Below the pieces are notes generated by a model that was not told the DNA's origin, made no database searches, and saw only the letters and a program-made list of their open reading frames with translations. From Pseudomonas parakoreensis (GTDB taxonomy: Bacteria; Pseudomonadota; Gammaproteobacteria; Pseudomonadales; Pseudomonadaceae), in assembly GCF_021602155.1 (NCBI RefSeq), contig NZ_BQHY01000015.1:62001-126000 (forward strand): DNA of 64,000 bases. The letters are read 5' to 3'. Numbering within the stretch: the stretch's first letter is position 1; each line of letters starts with the position of its first letter. This document shows positions 28,419 through 38,512 of the stretch, one piece after another. The position numbers and the translations under genes were made by a program.

Positions 28419-29195
28419 ATGTTTGAGCGTTTGCGTGAAGATATCCAGAGCGTATTCCATCGAGACCCGGCGGCGCGTAACGCTTTTGAAGTCCTGACCT
28501 GCTACCCCGGCATGCATGCGATCTGGATTCATCGGCTGGCCGGGATGCTGTGGCGCCACGAGCTGAAATGGCTGGCGCGACTGGTGTCGAACTTCGGGCG
28601 CTGGTTGACCGGAATCGAGATTCATCCGGGGGCCAAGGTCGGCCGGCGCTTCTTTATTGATCACGGCATGGGCATCGTCATCGGTGAAACCGCCGAGATC
28701 GGCGATGACGTGACCATTTATCAGGGCGTGACCCTCGGTGGCACCAGCTGGAACAAGGGCAAGCGCCACCCGACGCTGGGTGACGGCGTTGTCGTGGGCG
28801 CCGGCGCCAAAGTGCTCGGGCCGTTTACGGTGGGGGCGGGTGCCAAAGTCGGCTCCAACGCCGTCGTGACCAAAGAGGTGCCACCCGGTGCCACGGTGGT
28901 GGGGATTCCGGGTCGGATCATCGTCAAGTCTGATGAAGAACAGGACGCCAAGCGCAAAGCCATGGCCGAGAAGATCGGTTTCGATGCCTATGGCGTCAGC
29001 GAAGACATGCCTGACCCGGTGGCGCGTGCCATCGGTCAGTTGCTCGATCACCTGCAGGCGGTGGACGGGCGGCTGGAGGGGATGTGCGGCGCGCTGAAGG
29101 ATCTGGGCAGTAATTACTGTGCGAAAGATCTGCCCGAGCTGCGCGAAGAAGACTTCGCCTGCGTCAAAGGCAAAGACGAATCCAAAGCGGGCTGA
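28419..29195 (+). CDS. cysE: Serine O-acetyltransferase
   Basis: CysE (258 aa) makes O-acetylserine from serine and acetyl-CoA, the first step of cysteine synthesis. The left-handed beta-helix of hexapeptide repeats runs at about residues 70-170 ([31 protein letters not shown]). The ATG at 28419 has GGAAGG eight bases upstream; the ATG directly before it is an alternative. Its position two genes before the isc operon fits cysteine supply to IscS. Confidence 0.96.
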   Translation: MFERLREDIQSVFHRDPAARNAFEVLTCYPGMHAIWIHRLAGMLWRHELKWLARLVSNFGRWLTGIEIHPGAKVGRRFFIDHGMGIVIGETAEIGDDVTIYQGVTLGGTSWNKGKRHPTLGDGVVVGAGAKVLGPFTVGAGAKVGSNAVVTKEVPPGATVVGIPGRIIVKSDEEQDAKRKAMAEKIGFDAYGVSEDMPDPVARAIGQLLDHLQAVDGRLEGMCGALKDLGSNYCAKDLPELREEDFACVKGKDESKAG

Positions 29196-29210
29196 ACCGC
29201 AGCGCTGCTT

Positions 29211-29274
29211 TTCGCGAGCAGGCTCGCTCCCACAGATGAATGCTTTCGGATGTGGGAGCGAGCCTGCTCGCGAA
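29211..29274. repeat. REPIN (paired REP), family A
   Basis: Two perfectly inverted 24-base arms (29211-29234 and 29251-29274) with 16 bases between them, placed just after cysE. Same arm as the element at 26515. Confidence 0.92.
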
Positions 29275-29369
29275 GAACGATAACGCGGTACCGCTGGCTG
29301 TACGCCGCCAGCCTTTGCTATGATGCGCGCGCTCTTTTGCGGGTAAACCCGACTAAAGCACTAGGTCTT

Positions 29370-29402
29370 ATAGTTGACTTAAATGCTCGGGAATTGCATA
29401 CT
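29370..29402 (+). promoter_or_regulatory. IscR type 1 operator overlapping the isc promoter
   Basis: The 25 bases 29370-29394 begin ATAGTTGACT and end GCTCGGGAAT, closely matching the E. coli iscR operators (type 1, bound by [2Fe-2S]-IscR). TTGACT (29374-29379) inside it is a good -35, with CATACT (29397-29402) 17 bases on as -10. Holo-IscR would therefore block the promoter and the operon would open when Fe-S clusters are short; the mechanism is taken from E. coli. Confidence 0.85.
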
Positions 29403-29434
29403 CCCGCCCATTCCGAACTCCGTGGTAATTGTCC

Positions 29435-29926
29435 ATGCGACTGACTACAAAAGGCCGATACGCCGTGACCGCCATGCTTGACCTGGCGTTGCACGCGCAG
29501 CACGGGCCGGTGTCCCTGGCCGATATCTCCGAGCGCCAAGGCATCTCCCTGTCCTATCTCGAACAGCTTTTCGCCAAGCTGCGCCGCAGTAACCTGGTTT
29601 CCAGTGTTCGCGGTCCTGGCGGTGGTTATCAGCTGTCGCGCGACATGCAGGGCATCCAGGTGGCGCAGGTGATCGATGCGGTCAACGAATCGGTTGATGC
29701 TACCAAGTGCCAGGGCCAAGGCGATTGCCATTCCGGCGACACCTGCCTGACCCATCACCTGTGGTGCGACCTGAGCCTGCAGATTCACGAATTTCTAAGT
29801 GGTATCAGCTTGGCTGATCTTGTAACTCGCCGTGAGGTGCAAGAAGTAGCCCAGCGTCAGGACCAGCGCCGTTGCAACAGCAAGGCGCCACGCCTGGACA
29901 AGATTGAAGCGTCCGCCGTCGAATGA
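29435..29926 (+). CDS. iscR: Fe-S cluster-dependent regulator IscR
   Basis: An Rrf2-family winged-helix regulator (163 aa). The DNA-binding part is at about 1-70 ([19 protein letters not shown]), and the [2Fe-2S] ligands C92, C98 and C104 with H107 are all in place, so it should sense Fe-S supply. Compared with E. coli it has a short basic C-terminal tail. First gene of the isc operon and repressor of its own promoter through the operator at 29370. Confidence 0.97.
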   Translation: MRLTTKGRYAVTAMLDLALHAQHGPVSLADISERQGISLSYLEQLFAKLRRSNLVSSVRGPGGGYQLSRDMQGIQVAQVIDAVNESVDATKCQGQGDCHSGDTCLTHHLWCDLSLQIHEFLSGISLADLVTRREVQEVAQRQDQRRCNSKAPRLDKIEASAVE

Positions 29927-29973
29927 CAGCCGAAGAGCTAGCGGAACGCCAGCCCTGATTTAGGAGATAGTCC

Positions 29974-31188
29974 ATGAAATTGCCGATTTACCTTGATTAC
30001 TCTGCGACCACCCCGGTCGACCCGCGCGTTGCGCAAAAGATGAGTGAATGCCTGCTGGTCGACGGAAACTTCGGTAACCCGGCGTCCCGTTCCCACGTGT
30101 TCGGTTGGAAAGCTGAAGAGTCCGTCGAAAACGCCCGTCGTCAGGTGGCCGATCTGGTCAACGCCGACCCGCGTGAAATCGTCTGGACCTCGGGCGCTAC
30201 CGAGTCCGACAACCTGGCTATCAAGGGTGCGGCACATTTCTACGCTTCCAAAGGCAAGCACCTGATCACCAGCAAGATCGAGCACAAGGCTGTCCTCGAC
30301 ACCATGCGCCAACTGGAGCGTGAAGGTTTCGAAGTCACCTACCTCGAGCCGACCGAAGACGGCCTGATCACTCCGGCGATGATCGAAGCGGCACTGCGCG
30401 AGGACACCATTCTGGTGTCGGTGATGCATGTGAACAACGAAATCGGCACCATCAACGACATCGCTGCCATTGGCGAGCTGCTTCGTTCGAAGGGCGTCCT
30501 GTTCCACGTCGACGCGGCTCAGTCCACCGGCAAGGTCGAGATCGACCTGCAGAAGCTGAAAGTCGACATGATGTCGTTCTCCGCCCACAAAACCTACGGC
30601 CCTAAGGGCATCGGCGCGCTGTACGTCAGCCGCAAGCCGCGTGTGCGCATCGAAGCGACCATGCACGGCGGTGGTCACGAGCGTGGCATGCGTTCCGGCA
30701 CCCTGGCGACGCACCAGATCGTCGGCATGGGCGAAGCGTTCCGTGTGGCCAAGGAAGACATGGCTGCCGAAAACGTGCGCATCAAAGCCCTGAGCGACCG
30801 CTTCTACAAGCAGGTCGAACATCTGGAAGAGCTGTACGTCAACGGCAGCCTGACCGCTCGCGTTCCGCACAACCTGAACCTGAGCTTCAACTACGTTGAA
30901 GGCGAGTCGCTGATCATGGCGCTCAAGGATCTGGCGGTATCGTCCGGTTCGGCCTGCACCTCGGCGTCCCTGGAGCCTTCGTATGTACTGCGCGCCCTGG
31001 GCCGCAACGACGAACTGGCACACAGCTCGATCCGTTTCACCTTCGGCCGTTTCACCACCGAAGAAGAAATCGACTACGCCGCGCAGAAAGTCTGCGAGGC
31101 CGTTACCAAGCTGCGCGCTCTGTCGCCGCTGTGGGACATGTACAAAGACGGTGTCGACATTTCGAAAATCGAGTGGGCGGCACACTGA
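29974..31188 (+). CDS. iscS: Cysteine desulfurase IscS
   Basis: A PLP enzyme (404 aa) that takes sulfur from cysteine and passes it to IscU and tRNA thiolation proteins. PLP lysine K206 ([12 protein letters not shown]) and the persulfide cysteine C328 in [17 protein letters not shown] are present, both at the E. coli positions. A ribosome site AGGAG lies before the ATG. An 11-base-loop hairpin (31209-31233) follows the gene. Confidence 0.98.
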   Translation: MKLPIYLDYSATTPVDPRVAQKMSECLLVDGNFGNPASRSHVFGWKAEESVENARRQVADLVNADPREIVWTSGATESDNLAIKGAAHFYASKGKHLITSKIEHKAVLDTMRQLEREGFEVTYLEPTEDGLITPAMIEAALREDTILVSVMHVNNEIGTINDIAAIGELLRSKGVLFHVDAAQSTGKVEIDLQKLKVDMMSFSAHKTYGPKGIGALYVSRKPRVRIEATMHGGGHERGMRSGTLATHQIVGMGEAFRVAKEDMAAENVRIKALSDRFYKQVEHLEELYVNGSLTARVPHNLNLSFNYVEGESLIMALKDLAVSSGSACTSASLEPSYVLRALGRNDELAHSSIRFTFGRFTTEEEIDYAAQKVCEAVTKLRALSPLWDMYKDGVDISKIEWAAH

Positions 31189-31271
31189 TTTCAAGTCGCC
31201 GCGAACCGACCCTGCGGCCCAAGGTTGCAGGGTTTAAAGAGCGACTCTCTGATGAGTGAGGATTAAGCACC

Positions 31272-31658
31272 ATGGCTTACAGCGAAAAGGTCATCGACCA
31301 CTACGAAAACCCGCGCAACGTCGGCAAGATGAACGCGGAAGATCCGGATGTCGGCACCGGCATGGTTGGCGCTCCGGCGTGCGGCGACGTGATGCGTCTG
31401 CAGATCAAGGTCAACGATCAGGGCGTTATCGAAGACGCCAAGTTCAAGACCTATGGCTGCGGTTCGGCAATCGCTTCCAGCTCCCTGGCCACCGAGTGGA
31501 TGAAGGGCAAGACCCTGGACGAAGCCGAGACCATCAAGAACACGCAGCTGGCCGAAGAACTGGCCCTGCCGCCAGTGAAAATCCACTGCTCGGTTCTCGC
31601 TGAAGACGCTATCAAAGCGGCTGTTCGCGACTACAAGCAGAAGAAAGGCTTGATCTAA
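31272..31658 (+). CDS. iscU: Fe-S cluster scaffold protein IscU
   Basis: The scaffold (128 aa) on which IscS, ferredoxin and iron assemble a [2Fe-2S] cluster. Ligands C37, C63 and C106, the release residue D39, and the HscA recognition peptide LPPVK (99-103) are all seen. It follows iscS after 83 bases holding a hairpin. Confidence 0.98.
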   Translation: MAYSEKVIDHYENPRNVGKMNAEDPDVGTGMVGAPACGDVMRLQIKVNDQGVIEDAKFKTYGCGSAIASSSLATEWMKGKTLDEAETIKNTQLAEELALPPVKIHCSVLAEDAIKAAVRDYKQKKGLI

Positions 31659-31686
31659 GCATTGCGCGACGAGTAAGGAGTCAACG

Positions 31687-32010
31687 ATGGCTATCAGCAT
31701 GACAGAAGCGGCTGCTCGACACGTGCGACGCTCCCTCGACGGGCGCGGCAAAGGTGAAGGGATTCGTCTGGGTGTTCGCACCACAGGCTGTTCCGGCCTT
31801 GCCTACGTGCTGGAGTTTGTCGACGAGGTGGTTGCCGAGGATCAGGTGTTCGAAAGTCACGGCGAGAAAGTGATCATCGACCCGAAAAGCCTGGCTTACC
31901 TGGACGGCACCGAGCTCGATTTCGTCAAGGAAGGGTTGAACGAAGGCTTCAAGTTCAACAACCCCAACGTCCGCGGTGAATGTGGCTGCGGCGAAAGCTT
32001 CAACATCTGA
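31687..32010 (+). CDS. iscA: Fe-S assembly protein IscA
   Basis: An A-type carrier (107 aa) that helps build [4Fe-4S] clusters. The three conserved cysteines are C35 (TTGCSG) and C99, C101 (ECGCGESF). Third enzyme-type gene of the operon, 28 bases after iscU with a clear AAGGAG upstream. Confidence 0.98.
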   Translation: MAISMTEAAARHVRRSLDGRGKGEGIRLGVRTTGCSGLAYVLEFVDEVVAEDQVFESHGEKVIIDPKSLAYLDGTELDFVKEGLNEGFKFNNPNVRGECGCGESFNI

Positions 32011-32018
32011 GGCTTGTC

Positions 32019-32540
32019 GTGGGTATTCCTTGTCATTTCGCTTTATTCGAGCTGCAACCGAGCTTCCGCCTGGATCTCGAGCAGTTGGCCACGCGCTATC
32101 GTGAGTTGGCGCGCGGTGTTCATCCTGACCGCTTTGCCGACGCTTCCGAGCGCGAGCAGCGGTCGGCGCTCGAGCAGTCGGCGCGGCTCAACGATGCCTA
32201 CCAGACGCTCAAGAGTCCGGCCCAGCGCGCACGCTACCTGCTGACCATCAGCGGGCATGAAGTGCCGATGGAAGTCACGGTGCATGATCCCGAGTTTCTC
32301 TTGCAGCAGATGCAGTGGCGCGAAGAGCTCGAAGACCTCCAGGACAGCGCCGACCTCGACGGTGTCGCGGTATTCAAGCGTCGCTTGAAAGTCGCTCAGG
32401 AACAGTTGAACGAAAGCTTCGCAGCCTGTTGGGACGATGCAGCGCAACGCGAACAGGCCGAACGCCTGATGCGGCGCATGCAGTTCCTCGACAAGCTCAC
32501 CTACGAAGTGCGCCAGTTAGAAGAGCGCCTCGACGATTAA
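32019..32540 (+). CDS. hscB: Co-chaperone HscB
   Basis: A J-domain protein (173 aa) that brings IscU to HscA. The J motif HPDRF is at about residues 34-38, and the C-terminal helical IscU-binding part spans about 80-173. It starts with GTG ([16 protein letters not shown]), eight bases after the iscA stop; an upstream in-frame ATG lies inside iscA and would give unrelated residues. Confidence 0.96.
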   Translation: MGIPCHFALFELQPSFRLDLEQLATRYRELARGVHPDRFADASEREQRSALEQSARLNDAYQTLKSPAQRARYLLTISGHEVPMEVTVHDPEFLLQQMQWREELEDLQDSADLDGVAVFKRRLKVAQEQLNESFAACWDDAAQREQAERLMRRMQFLDKLTYEVRQLEERLDD

Positions 32541-32591
32541 CCCAGTGCCGCTCCGGTCGCACGCCTGATATACAGATAAGTCCTGATCACG

Positions 32592-34457
32592 ATGGCCCTA
32601 CTGCAGATCGCCGAACCCGGCCAAAGTCCTCAACCGCACCAGCGTCGTCTGGCTGTGGGGATCGACTTGGGCACTACCAATTCGCTGGTCGCTGCGTTGC
32701 GCAGTGGTCTTTCCGAACCACTGGCCGACGCTGACGGGCAGGTCATCCTGCCGTCCGCCGTGCGTTATCACGCCGACCGCGTCGAGGTTGGCGAGTCGGC
32801 CAAGCTGGCCGCGTCCTCCGATCCCTTGAACACTGTACTGTCGGTCAAGCGCCTGATGGGCCGTGGTCTGTCCGACGTCAAGCAATTGGGCGAGCAACTG
32901 CCGTACCGCTTTGTCGGTGGCGAATCGCACATGCCGTTCATCGACACCGTGCAAGGCCCGAAAAGCCCGGTCGAAGTCTCCGCCGACATCCTCAAGGTGC
33001 TGCGTCAGCGTGCTGAAGCGACCCTGGGTGGCGAACTGGTCGGTGCGGTGATTACTGTTCCGGCGTATTTCGATGATGCTCAGCGTCAGGCCACCAAGGA
33101 TGCGGCGAAACTCGCCGGTCTGAACGTGCTGCGCCTGCTCAACGAGCCGACTGCTGCGGCAGTGGCGTATGGTCTGGATCAACATGCCGAAGGGCTGGTC
33201 GCAATCTATGACCTGGGCGGCGGCACCTTCGATATTTCGATTCTGCGTCTGACTGGCGGCGTATTCGAAGTGCTGGCCACCGGCGGCGACAGCGCGCTGG
33301 GCGGCGATGACTTCGATCACGCGATTGCTGGCTGGATCATCGAGAGCGCCGGCTTGTCCGCCGATCTCGACCCGGGTGCGCAACGCAATCTGCTGCAAAC
33401 CGCCTGCGCGGCCAAAGAGGCCCTGACCGATGCGCCCAGCGTCGAAGTCGCCTACGGTGACTGGAAAGCGCAGCTGACCCGCGAAGCCTTCGATGCGCTG
33501 ATCGAGCCAATGGTTGCCCGCAGTCTGAAAGCCTGCCGCCGCGCCGTGCGTGATTCCGGTGTCGAACTGGAAGACGTGCATGCCGTGGTCATGGTCGGCG
33601 GTTCGACCCGTGTGCCGCGTGTTCGCGAGGCGGTTGCCGAAGCCTTCGGTCGTCAGCCATTGACCGAAATCGACCCGGATCAAGTGGTGGCCATCGGGGC
33701 CGCGATCCAGGCGGATACGCTGGCTGGCAACAAGCGCGATGGCGGCGAACTGCTGCTGCTCGACGTGATTCCACTGTCCCTGGGGCTGGAAACCATGGGC
33801 GGGCTGATGGAGAAGGTGATTCCGCGCAACACCACCATTCCGGTGGCTCGCGCGCAGGATTTCACCACGTATAAAGATGGTCAGTCGGCCATGGCGATCC
33901 ATGTGCTGCAGGGTGAGCGCGAGCTGATCAGCGACTGCCGCTCCCTGGCGCGCTTCGAACTGCGCGGCATTCCGGCGATGGTGGCTGGCGCGGCGAAGAT
34001 TCGCGTGACCTTCCAGGTCGATGCCGACGGTCTGCTCAGCGTGTCTGCCCGTGAACTGGGTTCGGGCGTTGAAGCGAGCATTCAGGTCAAGCCGTCCTAC
34101 GGCCTGACCGACGGTGAAATCGCCAAGATGCTCAAGGACTCGTTCCAGCACGCCAACGACGACAAGGTCGCCCGCGTCCTGCGCGAGCAGCAAGTTGATG
34201 CCCAGCGTCTGATCGAGGCGGTGCAGGGCGCTCTGGAGGCCGATGGCGAGCGCTTGCTCGACGCCGAAGAGCGCATGGTCATCGAGTTGCAGATGCAGGA
34301 ACTGGCCGAACTGATGAAAGGCACCGATGGTTACGCCATCGAGCAACAGACCAAGCGTCTGTCGCAAGTGACCGATGCTTTTGCTGCCCGCCGCATGGAT
34401 CTGACGGTGAAAGCCGCTCTGTCGGGGCGCAACCTGAATGAAATCGAGGATATCTGA
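32592..34457 (+). CDS. hscA: Chaperone HscA
   Basis: An Hsp70-class ATPase (621 aa) dedicated to cluster release from IscU. The nucleotide domain has [13 protein letters not shown] (about 22-34), [14 protein letters not shown] and [15 protein letters not shown]; the substrate domain follows from about residue 390. Its TGA shares an A with the ATG of fdx. Confidence 0.98.
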   Translation: MALLQIAEPGQSPQPHQRRLAVGIDLGTTNSLVAALRSGLSEPLADADGQVILPSAVRYHADRVEVGESAKLAASSDPLNTVLSVKRLMGRGLSDVKQLGEQLPYRFVGGESHMPFIDTVQGPKSPVEVSADILKVLRQRAEATLGGELVGAVITVPAYFDDAQRQATKDAAKLAGLNVLRLLNEPTAAAVAYGLDQHAEGLVAIYDLGGGTFDISILRLTGGVFEVLATGGDSALGGDDFDHAIAGWIIESAGLSADLDPGAQRNLLQTACAAKEALTDAPSVEVAYGDWKAQLTREAFDALIEPMVARSLKACRRAVRDSGVELEDVHAVVMVGGSTRVPRVREAVAEAFGRQPLTEIDPDQVVAIGAAIQADTLAGNKRDGGELLLLDVIPLSLGLETMGGLMEKVIPRNTTIPVARAQDFTTYKDGQSAMAIHVLQGERELISDCRSLARFELRGIPAMVAGAAKIRVTFQVDADGLLSVSARELGSGVEASIQVKPSYGLTDGEIAKMLKDSFQHANDDKVARVLREQQVDAQRLIEAVQGALEADGERLLDAEERMVIELQMQELAELMKGTDGYAIEQQTKRLSQVTDAFAARRMDLTVKAALSGRNLNEIEDI

Positions 34458-34798
34458 TGCCGCAGGTCATTTTTCTGCCCCACGAGAAGTTCTGCCCTGA
34501 AGGGATGGTCGTCGAGGCCGAGCCTGGCACTTCGATTCTCGAGCTGGCTCACGAACACCACATCGAGATGGAAAGTGCCTGCGGCGGCGTTTGCGCCTGC
34601 ACCACTTGCCACTGCATCATTCGCGAGGGTTTCGACTCGCTGGAAGAGGCCGACGAACTGGAAGAAGACTTCCTTGATCGTGCCTGGGGTCTGGAAGCGC
34701 AATCGCGCCTGGCCTGTCAGGCGATCGTCGGTGAAGAAGATCTCACCGTCGAGATTCCAAAATATTCGCTTAACCATGCGGCCGAAGCGCCGCACTGA
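34457..34798 (+). CDS. fdx: [2Fe-2S] ferredoxin, isc type
   Basis: An adrenodoxin-type ferredoxin (113 aa) that supplies electrons to cluster assembly. Cluster ligands C42, C48, C51 and C87 match E. coli Fdx; C46 is the additional conserved cysteine. One-base overlap with hscA suggests coupled translation. Confidence 0.98.
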   Translation: MPQVIFLPHEKFCPEGMVVEAEPGTSILELAHEHHIEMESACGGVCACTTCHCIIREGFDSLEEADELEEDFLDRAWGLEAQSRLACQAIVGEEDLTVEIPKYSLNHAAEAPH

Positions 34799-34812
34799 CT
34801 GGTAAGACTGTC

Positions 34813-35013
34813 ATGAGCTACGGTTGGAATGATGTTCAACGTATTGCAGAAGAGCTGGCCGAGGCCCACGAGGGGCTCGATCCGTACTCTGTAGGTTTTG
34901 TCCGTCTGCAGCAGATGATTCTTGAGCTGCCGGATTTCGACAGCACTTCTGGCCGGGTCGGCGAGAAGGTGCTCGAGGCGGTTCAGGAGCTCTGGGCCGC
35001 AGAATTGGACTGA
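34813..35013 (+). CDS. iscX: Fe-S assembly accessory protein IscX
   Basis: A small acidic protein (66 aa) that binds IscS and modulates its activity. The sequence MSYGWNDVQRIAEELAE and the LPDF motif with a C-terminal AELD are typical of the family. Last gene of the isc operon; a hairpin that also contains the ndk -10 follows. Confidence 0.97.
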   Translation: MSYGWNDVQRIAEELAEAHEGLDPYSVGFVRLQQMILELPDFDSTSGRVGEKVLEAVQELWAAELD

Positions 35014-35042
35014 TCCTCCCCGCAGGTTAGGCAATACCCAAG

Positions 35043-35072
35043 AACCCGCGTATAATTCGCGGGTTTAATTTT
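35043..35072 (+). terminator. Hairpin after iscX, with a TATAAT in its loop
   Basis: An 8-bp stem (AACCCGCG 35043-35050, CGCGGGTT 35058-35065) followed by TAATTTTT resembles an intrinsic terminator for the isc operon. The 7-base loop begins with TATAAT (35051-35056), a consensus -10 that lies 45 bases before the ndk start, so the site may end one transcript and start another. The -35 region upstream is weak. Confidence 0.65.
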
Positions 35073-35101
35073 TCGCAAATTACTGTTTCTGGAGTTACAC
35101 C

Positions 35102-35527
35102 ATGGCTGTTCAACGTACTTTCTCCATCATCAAGCCTGACGCCGTTGCTAAAGGCGCTGCCGGCGAAATCGTTACCCGTTTCGAAAAGGCTGGTCTGAAA
35201 GTGGTTGCTTCGAAAATGAAGCAGCTGTCCAAAGCCGAAGCTGAAGGCTTCTACGCTGAGCACAAAGAGCGCGGTTTCTTCGGTGACCTGGTTGCTTTCA
35301 TGATCTCCGGTCCAGTGGTTGTTCAGGTTCTGGAAGGCGAAAACGCTATCGCTCGCAACCGTGAGCTGATGGGCGCTACCAACCCTAAAGAAGCTGCTGC
35401 CGGCACCATCCGTGCTGACTTCGCCGAGTCGATCGACGCCAACGCCGTTCACGGTTCGGACTCCGAAGCCGCTGCTGCTCGCGAAATCTCGTACTTCTTC
35501 GCAGCTACTGAAGTAACCACTCGCTAA
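35102..35527 (+). CDS. ndk: Nucleoside diphosphate kinase
   Basis: Ndk (141 aa) balances nucleoside triphosphates by phosphate transfer through a phospho-histidine. H117 is in the conserved NAVHGSDS and the start [15 protein letters not shown] is typical. The codon use is strongly biased, as in highly expressed genes. It follows the isc operon with its own probable -10. Confidence 0.98.
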   Translation: MAVQRTFSIIKPDAVAKGAAGEIVTRFEKAGLKVVASKMKQLSKAEAEGFYAEHKERGFFGDLVAFMISGPVVVQVLEGENAIARNRELMGATNPKEAAAGTIRADFAESIDANAVHGSDSEAAAAREISYFFAATEVTTR

Positions 35528-35555
35528 GCATTGCTTAAAGAGTGAAGGTGAATCC

Positions 35556-36704
35556 ATGACGACATCGACTGTGAAAACTAACCTGCTGGGTCTGACCCAG
35601 CCGGAAATGGAAAAATTCTTCGACTCAATCGGGGAGAAGCGTTTCCGTGCCGGTCAGGTAATGAAATGGATTCACCACTTTGGCGTCGATGATTTCGACG
35701 CCATGACGAACGTCAGCAAGGCCTTGCGCGAAAAACTCAAGGCTGTTGCTGAGGTCCGTGGTCCCGAAGTGGTCAGCGAGGACATTTCCAGCGACGGCAC
35801 CCGCAAGTGGGTGGTGCGCGTGGCGTCCGGCAGCTGTGTCGAGACCGTGTACATTCCCCAGGGCAAACGCGGCACTCTGTGCGTTTCGTCCCAGGCAGGC
35901 TGTGCCCTGGACTGCAGTTTCTGCTCCACCGGCAAGCAAGGCTTCAACAGCAACCTCACCGCCGCCGAAGTCATCGGTCAGGTGTGGATTGCCAACAAAT
36001 CCTTCGGCAGTGTTCCGGCTACCATCGACCGCGCCATCACCAACGTGGTGATGATGGGCATGGGCGAACCGCTGCTGAACTTCGACAACGTCGTGGCCGC
36101 CATGCATCTGATGATGGATGACCTGGGCTACGGGATCTCCAAGCGCCGCGTGACCCTGTCCACCTCCGGCGTGGTGCCGATGATCGATGAGCTGGCCAAG
36201 CACATCGACGTCTCCCTGGCGTTGTCCCTGCACGCACCGAATGACGCATTGCGTAACCAATTGGTGCCGATCAACAAGAAATATCCGCTTAAGATGCTGC
36301 TCGAGTCGTGCCAGCGCTACATGTCCGCCCTGGGCGAGAAACGTGTGCTGACCATCGAGTACACCTTGCTCAAGGACGTCAACGACAAGCTTGAGCACGC
36401 GGTGGAAATGATCGAGTTGCTCAAAGACATTCCGTGCAAGATCAACCTGATTCCGTTCAACCCGTTCCCGCACTCCGGTTACGAGCGGCCGAGCAACAAT
36501 GCCATTCGTCGGTTCCAGGATCAGTTGCATCAGGCCGGCTTTAACGTCACTGTCCGCACCACCCGTGGTGAAGACATCGACGCCGCATGTGGTCAATTGG
36601 TAGGGCAGGTGCTGGATCGCACCCGTCGCAGCGAACGTTACATCGCCGTGCGCGAGTTGAGCGCCGACAGCGATCTGGCACAGAACGCCGCGAACACTAA
36701 CTAA
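35556..36704 (+). CDS. rlmN: 23S rRNA/tRNA adenine-C2 methyltransferase RlmN
   Basis: A radical-SAM enzyme (382 aa) that methylates A2503 of 23S rRNA and A37 of tRNAs. The [4Fe-4S] motif is C116-xxx-C120-xx-C123 ([16 protein letters not shown]); GEPLLN and the C-terminal half with the second conserved cysteine (about C348, [10 protein letters not shown]) complete the site. 29 bases after ndk. Confidence 0.97.
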   Translation: MTTSTVKTNLLGLTQPEMEKFFDSIGEKRFRAGQVMKWIHHFGVDDFDAMTNVSKALREKLKAVAEVRGPEVVSEDISSDGTRKWVVRVASGSCVETVYIPQGKRGTLCVSSQAGCALDCSFCSTGKQGFNSNLTAAEVIGQVWIANKSFGSVPATIDRAITNVVMMGMGEPLLNFDNVVAAMHLMMDDLGYGISKRRVTLSTSGVVPMIDELAKHIDVSLALSLHAPNDALRNQLVPINKKYPLKMLLESCQRYMSALGEKRVLTIEYTLLKDVNDKLEHAVEMIELLKDIPCKINLIPFNPFPHSGYERPSNNAIRRFQDQLHQAGFNVTVRTTRGEDIDAACGQLVGQVLDRTRRSERYIAVRELSADSDLAQNAANTN

Positions 36705-36716
36705 GAGAGGATCTCT

Positions 36717-37475
36717 ATGTCCCTGCGCTTTGCGCTGCTGTTGCTGATGGCCAGCCTGTGTGCTGGTTGTGTCCTGTCGGGTGACTACAACCCGATGAAG
36801 ACCAGCAAGGGCCGCGACGAAGCGCGTGCCGCCTACGTGCAGCTGGGACTGGGATACTTGCAGCAAGGGATGACCGAGCGCGCCAAGGTGCCGCTGAAGA
36901 AGGCGCTGGAGCTGGACGGCTCCGATGCTGATGCCAATGCTGCCCTCGGGCTGGTGTTCCAGGCCGAAATGGAGCCGAAACTGGCCGATGAGCATTTCCG
37001 CAAAGCCCTGTCCTCGCGTCCCGCCGATGCACGAATCCTCAATAACTACGGCAGTTTTCTCTACGAAGAACAGCGTTACAAGGAAGCCTACGAGCGTTTT
37101 GAGCAGGCAGCCGCCGATACCCTGTATCCTGAGCGTTCGCGGGTGTTCGAGAACCTCGGCATGACCGCCTCGAAGCTCGGGCAGCGGGATCTGGCACAAC
37201 AGCAACTGGAAAAAGCCCTGCGGCTGAACCGTCAACAACCGCGCGCTTTGCTGGAAATGGCTGAGTTGTCCTTCGAAGACAGGCATTATGTGCCCGCGCG
37301 TGATTATTACGACCGTTTCAGCCTGCTAACCGAGCAAAATGCACGTAGTCTATTGCTCGGCGTTCGGCTGGCAAAAGTGTTTGAAGATCGCGACAAGGCC
37401 GCCAGTTACGGCCTGCAATTAAAACGACTCTATCCCGGTACGCCGGAATATCAGCAATACCTGTCGGAGCAATGA
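36717..37475 (+). CDS. pilW: Type IV pilus assembly lipoprotein PilW/PilF
   Basis: An outer-membrane TPR lipoprotein (252 aa), named PilF in P. aeruginosa, needed for assembly of the PilQ secretin. The lipobox LCAGC puts the lipid on C18; about six TPR units fill residues 40-240. It lies 12 bases after rlmN and overlaps the rodZ gene. Confidence 0.95.
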   Translation: MSLRFALLLLMASLCAGCVLSGDYNPMKTSKGRDEARAAYVQLGLGYLQQGMTERAKVPLKKALELDGSDADANAALGLVFQAEMEPKLADEHFRKALSSRPADARILNNYGSFLYEEQRYKEAYERFEQAAADTLYPERSRVFENLGMTASKLGQRDLAQQQLEKALRLNRQQPRALLEMAELSFEDRHYVPARDYYDRFSLLTEQNARSLLLGVRLAKVFEDRDKAASYGLQLKRLYPGTPEYQQYLSEQ

Positions 37476-38509
37476 TGAAAGCGGCGCATCCCGAAGTTGT
37501 AGCAGCGACTCGCGTTAATCCCGGTGAGACCTTGCGCCAGGCACGCGAAAGCAATGGCTGGTCGCTGGCCGAAGTGGCCCTCAAGCTCAACCTCACCGTG
37601 ACTTCCCTGAGCAATCTTGAGGCTGGCGCTTTCGACAAGCTGCCGGGGCATACTTTCGCTCGCGGTTACATTCGCGCTTATGCCAAATTGCTCGGCATGG
37701 ACCAGACCGTTCTGGTCCAGCAGTTCGACCAGTCCACTGGCACCGACTCACAAGGCAGCAATGTGCATGCATTGGGTCGTATTGAAGAGCCGGTGCGGGT
37801 GTCCCACACCATTTTGCGGATCGTCAGCCTGCTGTTGCTGATTGCGGTCATCGGCGGCGGTTTCGTCTGGTGGCAGGATCAGACCTCGCTGCGCACCAAG
37901 GATTTGACCAGCCTCGCCCCGGAGCACGTTGAAGTCGAAGGCGCCGACGGCACCACGCAGATTCACCCGATCGACGAGCCGGAAGACCAGGCCGTGGCCG
38001 AAGGTCAGTCCGAGGGCGCGACCGCTCTGGCGCTGCCACAGTCGGAAACCTCCGCTGAATCGACCGGTGCCGAGCCTGCCGCTCCGGCCGCGGCACCAGC
38101 AGCACCGGTCGTAACGCCGGCCGCCCCGGCTCATACTCCGGCTCCGGTGGTTGCCACTCCGGCTACACCTGCACCGAACGTTCCGGCTGCTCCGGCACCG
38201 ACCGTGACTGCGCCAGTGGTGGCGGCCACTCCAGCGCCAACCGCAGAAGCGGCTGCTCCGGCGGCAGGCGATGGCCAGGTACAATTGCAGTTCAGCGCCG
38301 ATTGCTGGGCACAGGTCACCGACGGTCGCGGCAAGGTATTGTTCAGCGGTCTGAAACACAAAGGCGACAGCGTCTCGGTTTCCGGCAAGCCGCCACTGGC
38401 GGTACGCCTGGGTGTGGCCCGTGCCGCACAGGTCAGCTACAACGGCCAACCGGTCGATATCGCTCCGTTCACCAGTGGCGAGACTGCTCGCCTGAAGTTG
38501 GGTCAATAA
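37472..38509 (+). CDS. rodZ: Cytoskeletal HTH membrane protein RodZ
   Basis: A bitopic inner-membrane protein (345 aa) that links MreB to cell-wall synthesis. An N-terminal helix-turn-helix (about 16-85: LRQARESNGWSLAEVALKLN), a membrane helix (about 112-132), a long Pro/Ala-rich periplasmic linker (about 195-265, with repeats like APAAPAV) and a C-terminal beta domain (about 268-345). The linker DNA is internally repetitive and may vary between strains. ATGA overlap with pilW. Confidence 0.93.
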   Translation: MMKAAHPEVVAATRVNPGETLRQARESNGWSLAEVALKLNLTVTSLSNLEAGAFDKLPGHTFARGYIRAYAKLLGMDQTVLVQQFDQSTGTDSQGSNVHALGRIEEPVRVSHTILRIVSLLLLIAVIGGGFVWWQDQTSLRTKDLTSLAPEHVEVEGADGTTQIHPIDEPEDQAVAEGQSEGATALALPQSETSAESTGAEPAAPAAAPAAPVVTPAAPAHTPAPVVATPATPAPNVPAAPAPTVTAPVVAATPAPTAEAAAPAAGDGQVQLQFSADCWAQVTDGRGKVLFSGLKHKGDSVSVSGKPPLAVRLGVARAAQVSYNGQPVDIAPFTSGETARLKLGQ

Positions 38510-38512
38510 GTC

